A stretch of DNA of 64,000 nucleotides from Psococerastis gibbosa (taxonomy: Eukaryota; Arthropoda; Insecta; Psocodea; Psocidae): NCBI GenBank assembly GCA_963971405.1, contig OZ020487.1:23297371-23361370 (forward strand), in the 5' to 3' direction. Numbering within the stretch: the stretch's first letter is position 1; every line of letters begins with the position of its first letter. The notes under the pieces are model-generated. The model saw nothing but the letters and a program-made list of their open reading frames with translations. It made no database searches and was not told where the DNA came from. Positions 63,700 through 64,000 of this stretch are shown piece after piece. A program made the position numbers and the translations under genes.

Positions 63700-63867
63700 G
63701 TAAGACATAACGGCATGTCTGTTTGTCTCCTACTTTCCAACATGTTCCAAAAGTAAATTAACTAATTAGATGTGGCAACTATGGATCTGGGAGACGAAAC
63801 GAATACATTTGAAAATATTTAATGCCTATTAGTGTTACGAGTATATAATAAGAAACTCGAGTTTCTT

Positions 63868-64000
63868 CGATATGTAGCAGCATTATTTGGTATAAAATAC
63901 TGACATGGAACTAGCTTTTGTCGAAGAGGCAGCCTCCGTGTTATAACCGAAATTAAAGGGTTTAGAAAAATTTGGGCTTGACGGGAACCCACGATTTATA
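63868..64000 (-). mobile_element. SINE-A copy running off the right edge
   Basis: Complement of tail, GTGTTATAACCGAAATTA body and part of the head (GACGGGAACCCACGAT). Diverged from the reference, with the head cut by the window edge. Confidence 0.65.

Overview
The window looks like a piece of an arthropod nuclear genome, most likely an insect. It is AT-rich, its coding exons are short with GT/AG introns, and it carries tRNA-derived SINEs, hAT-type MITEs, non-LTR retrotransposon scraps and a Penelope-like element. The nested CRAL-TRIO gene resembles the short insect-type family. The species cannot be read from the sequence.

The main content is one giant gene on the + strand, an orthologue of the E3 ubiquitin ligase HERC1. 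I traced 45 coding exons from the ATG at 919 to 63699 with continuous splice phase: 10,093 coding bases, about 3,364 codons. In order they encode the N-terminal region, the first RCC1-like propeller (5789-9105), a long helical region, a SPRY domain split by one intron (16106-18283), a UBA-like segment (25497-26673) and the first WD40 blades (58373-63699). The second RCC1-like domain and the catalytic HECT domain must lie beyond the right edge.

One HERC1 intron is 25.8 kb long (28926-54692). It contains a complete antisense gene: six coding exons, 311 codons, a CRAL-TRIO lipid-transfer protein (complement 30904-38779). The same intron holds a young Penelope-like element (46984-52135) arranged as a near-perfect inverted dimer, broken by a 200-N assembly gap and encoding a reverse transcriptase with a GIY-YIG endonuclease. 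A hammerhead-ribozyme-like motif lies at both outer ends. It overlaps the stop codon of the ORF in one frame and its probable start codon in another.

The remaining introns are a graveyard of mobile DNA. There are three tRNA-derived SINE families (called A, B and C here), hairpin MITEs whose tips and core are constant while the stems differ between copies, three hAT-type MITEs (two with near-perfect and one with perfect 8-bp target duplications), a TTAA-ended hairpin, an inverted/tandem repeat array at 20880-22140, and several LINE 3' fragments. One genuine-looking tRNA-Gly(GCC) gene sits in the last complete HERC1 intron.
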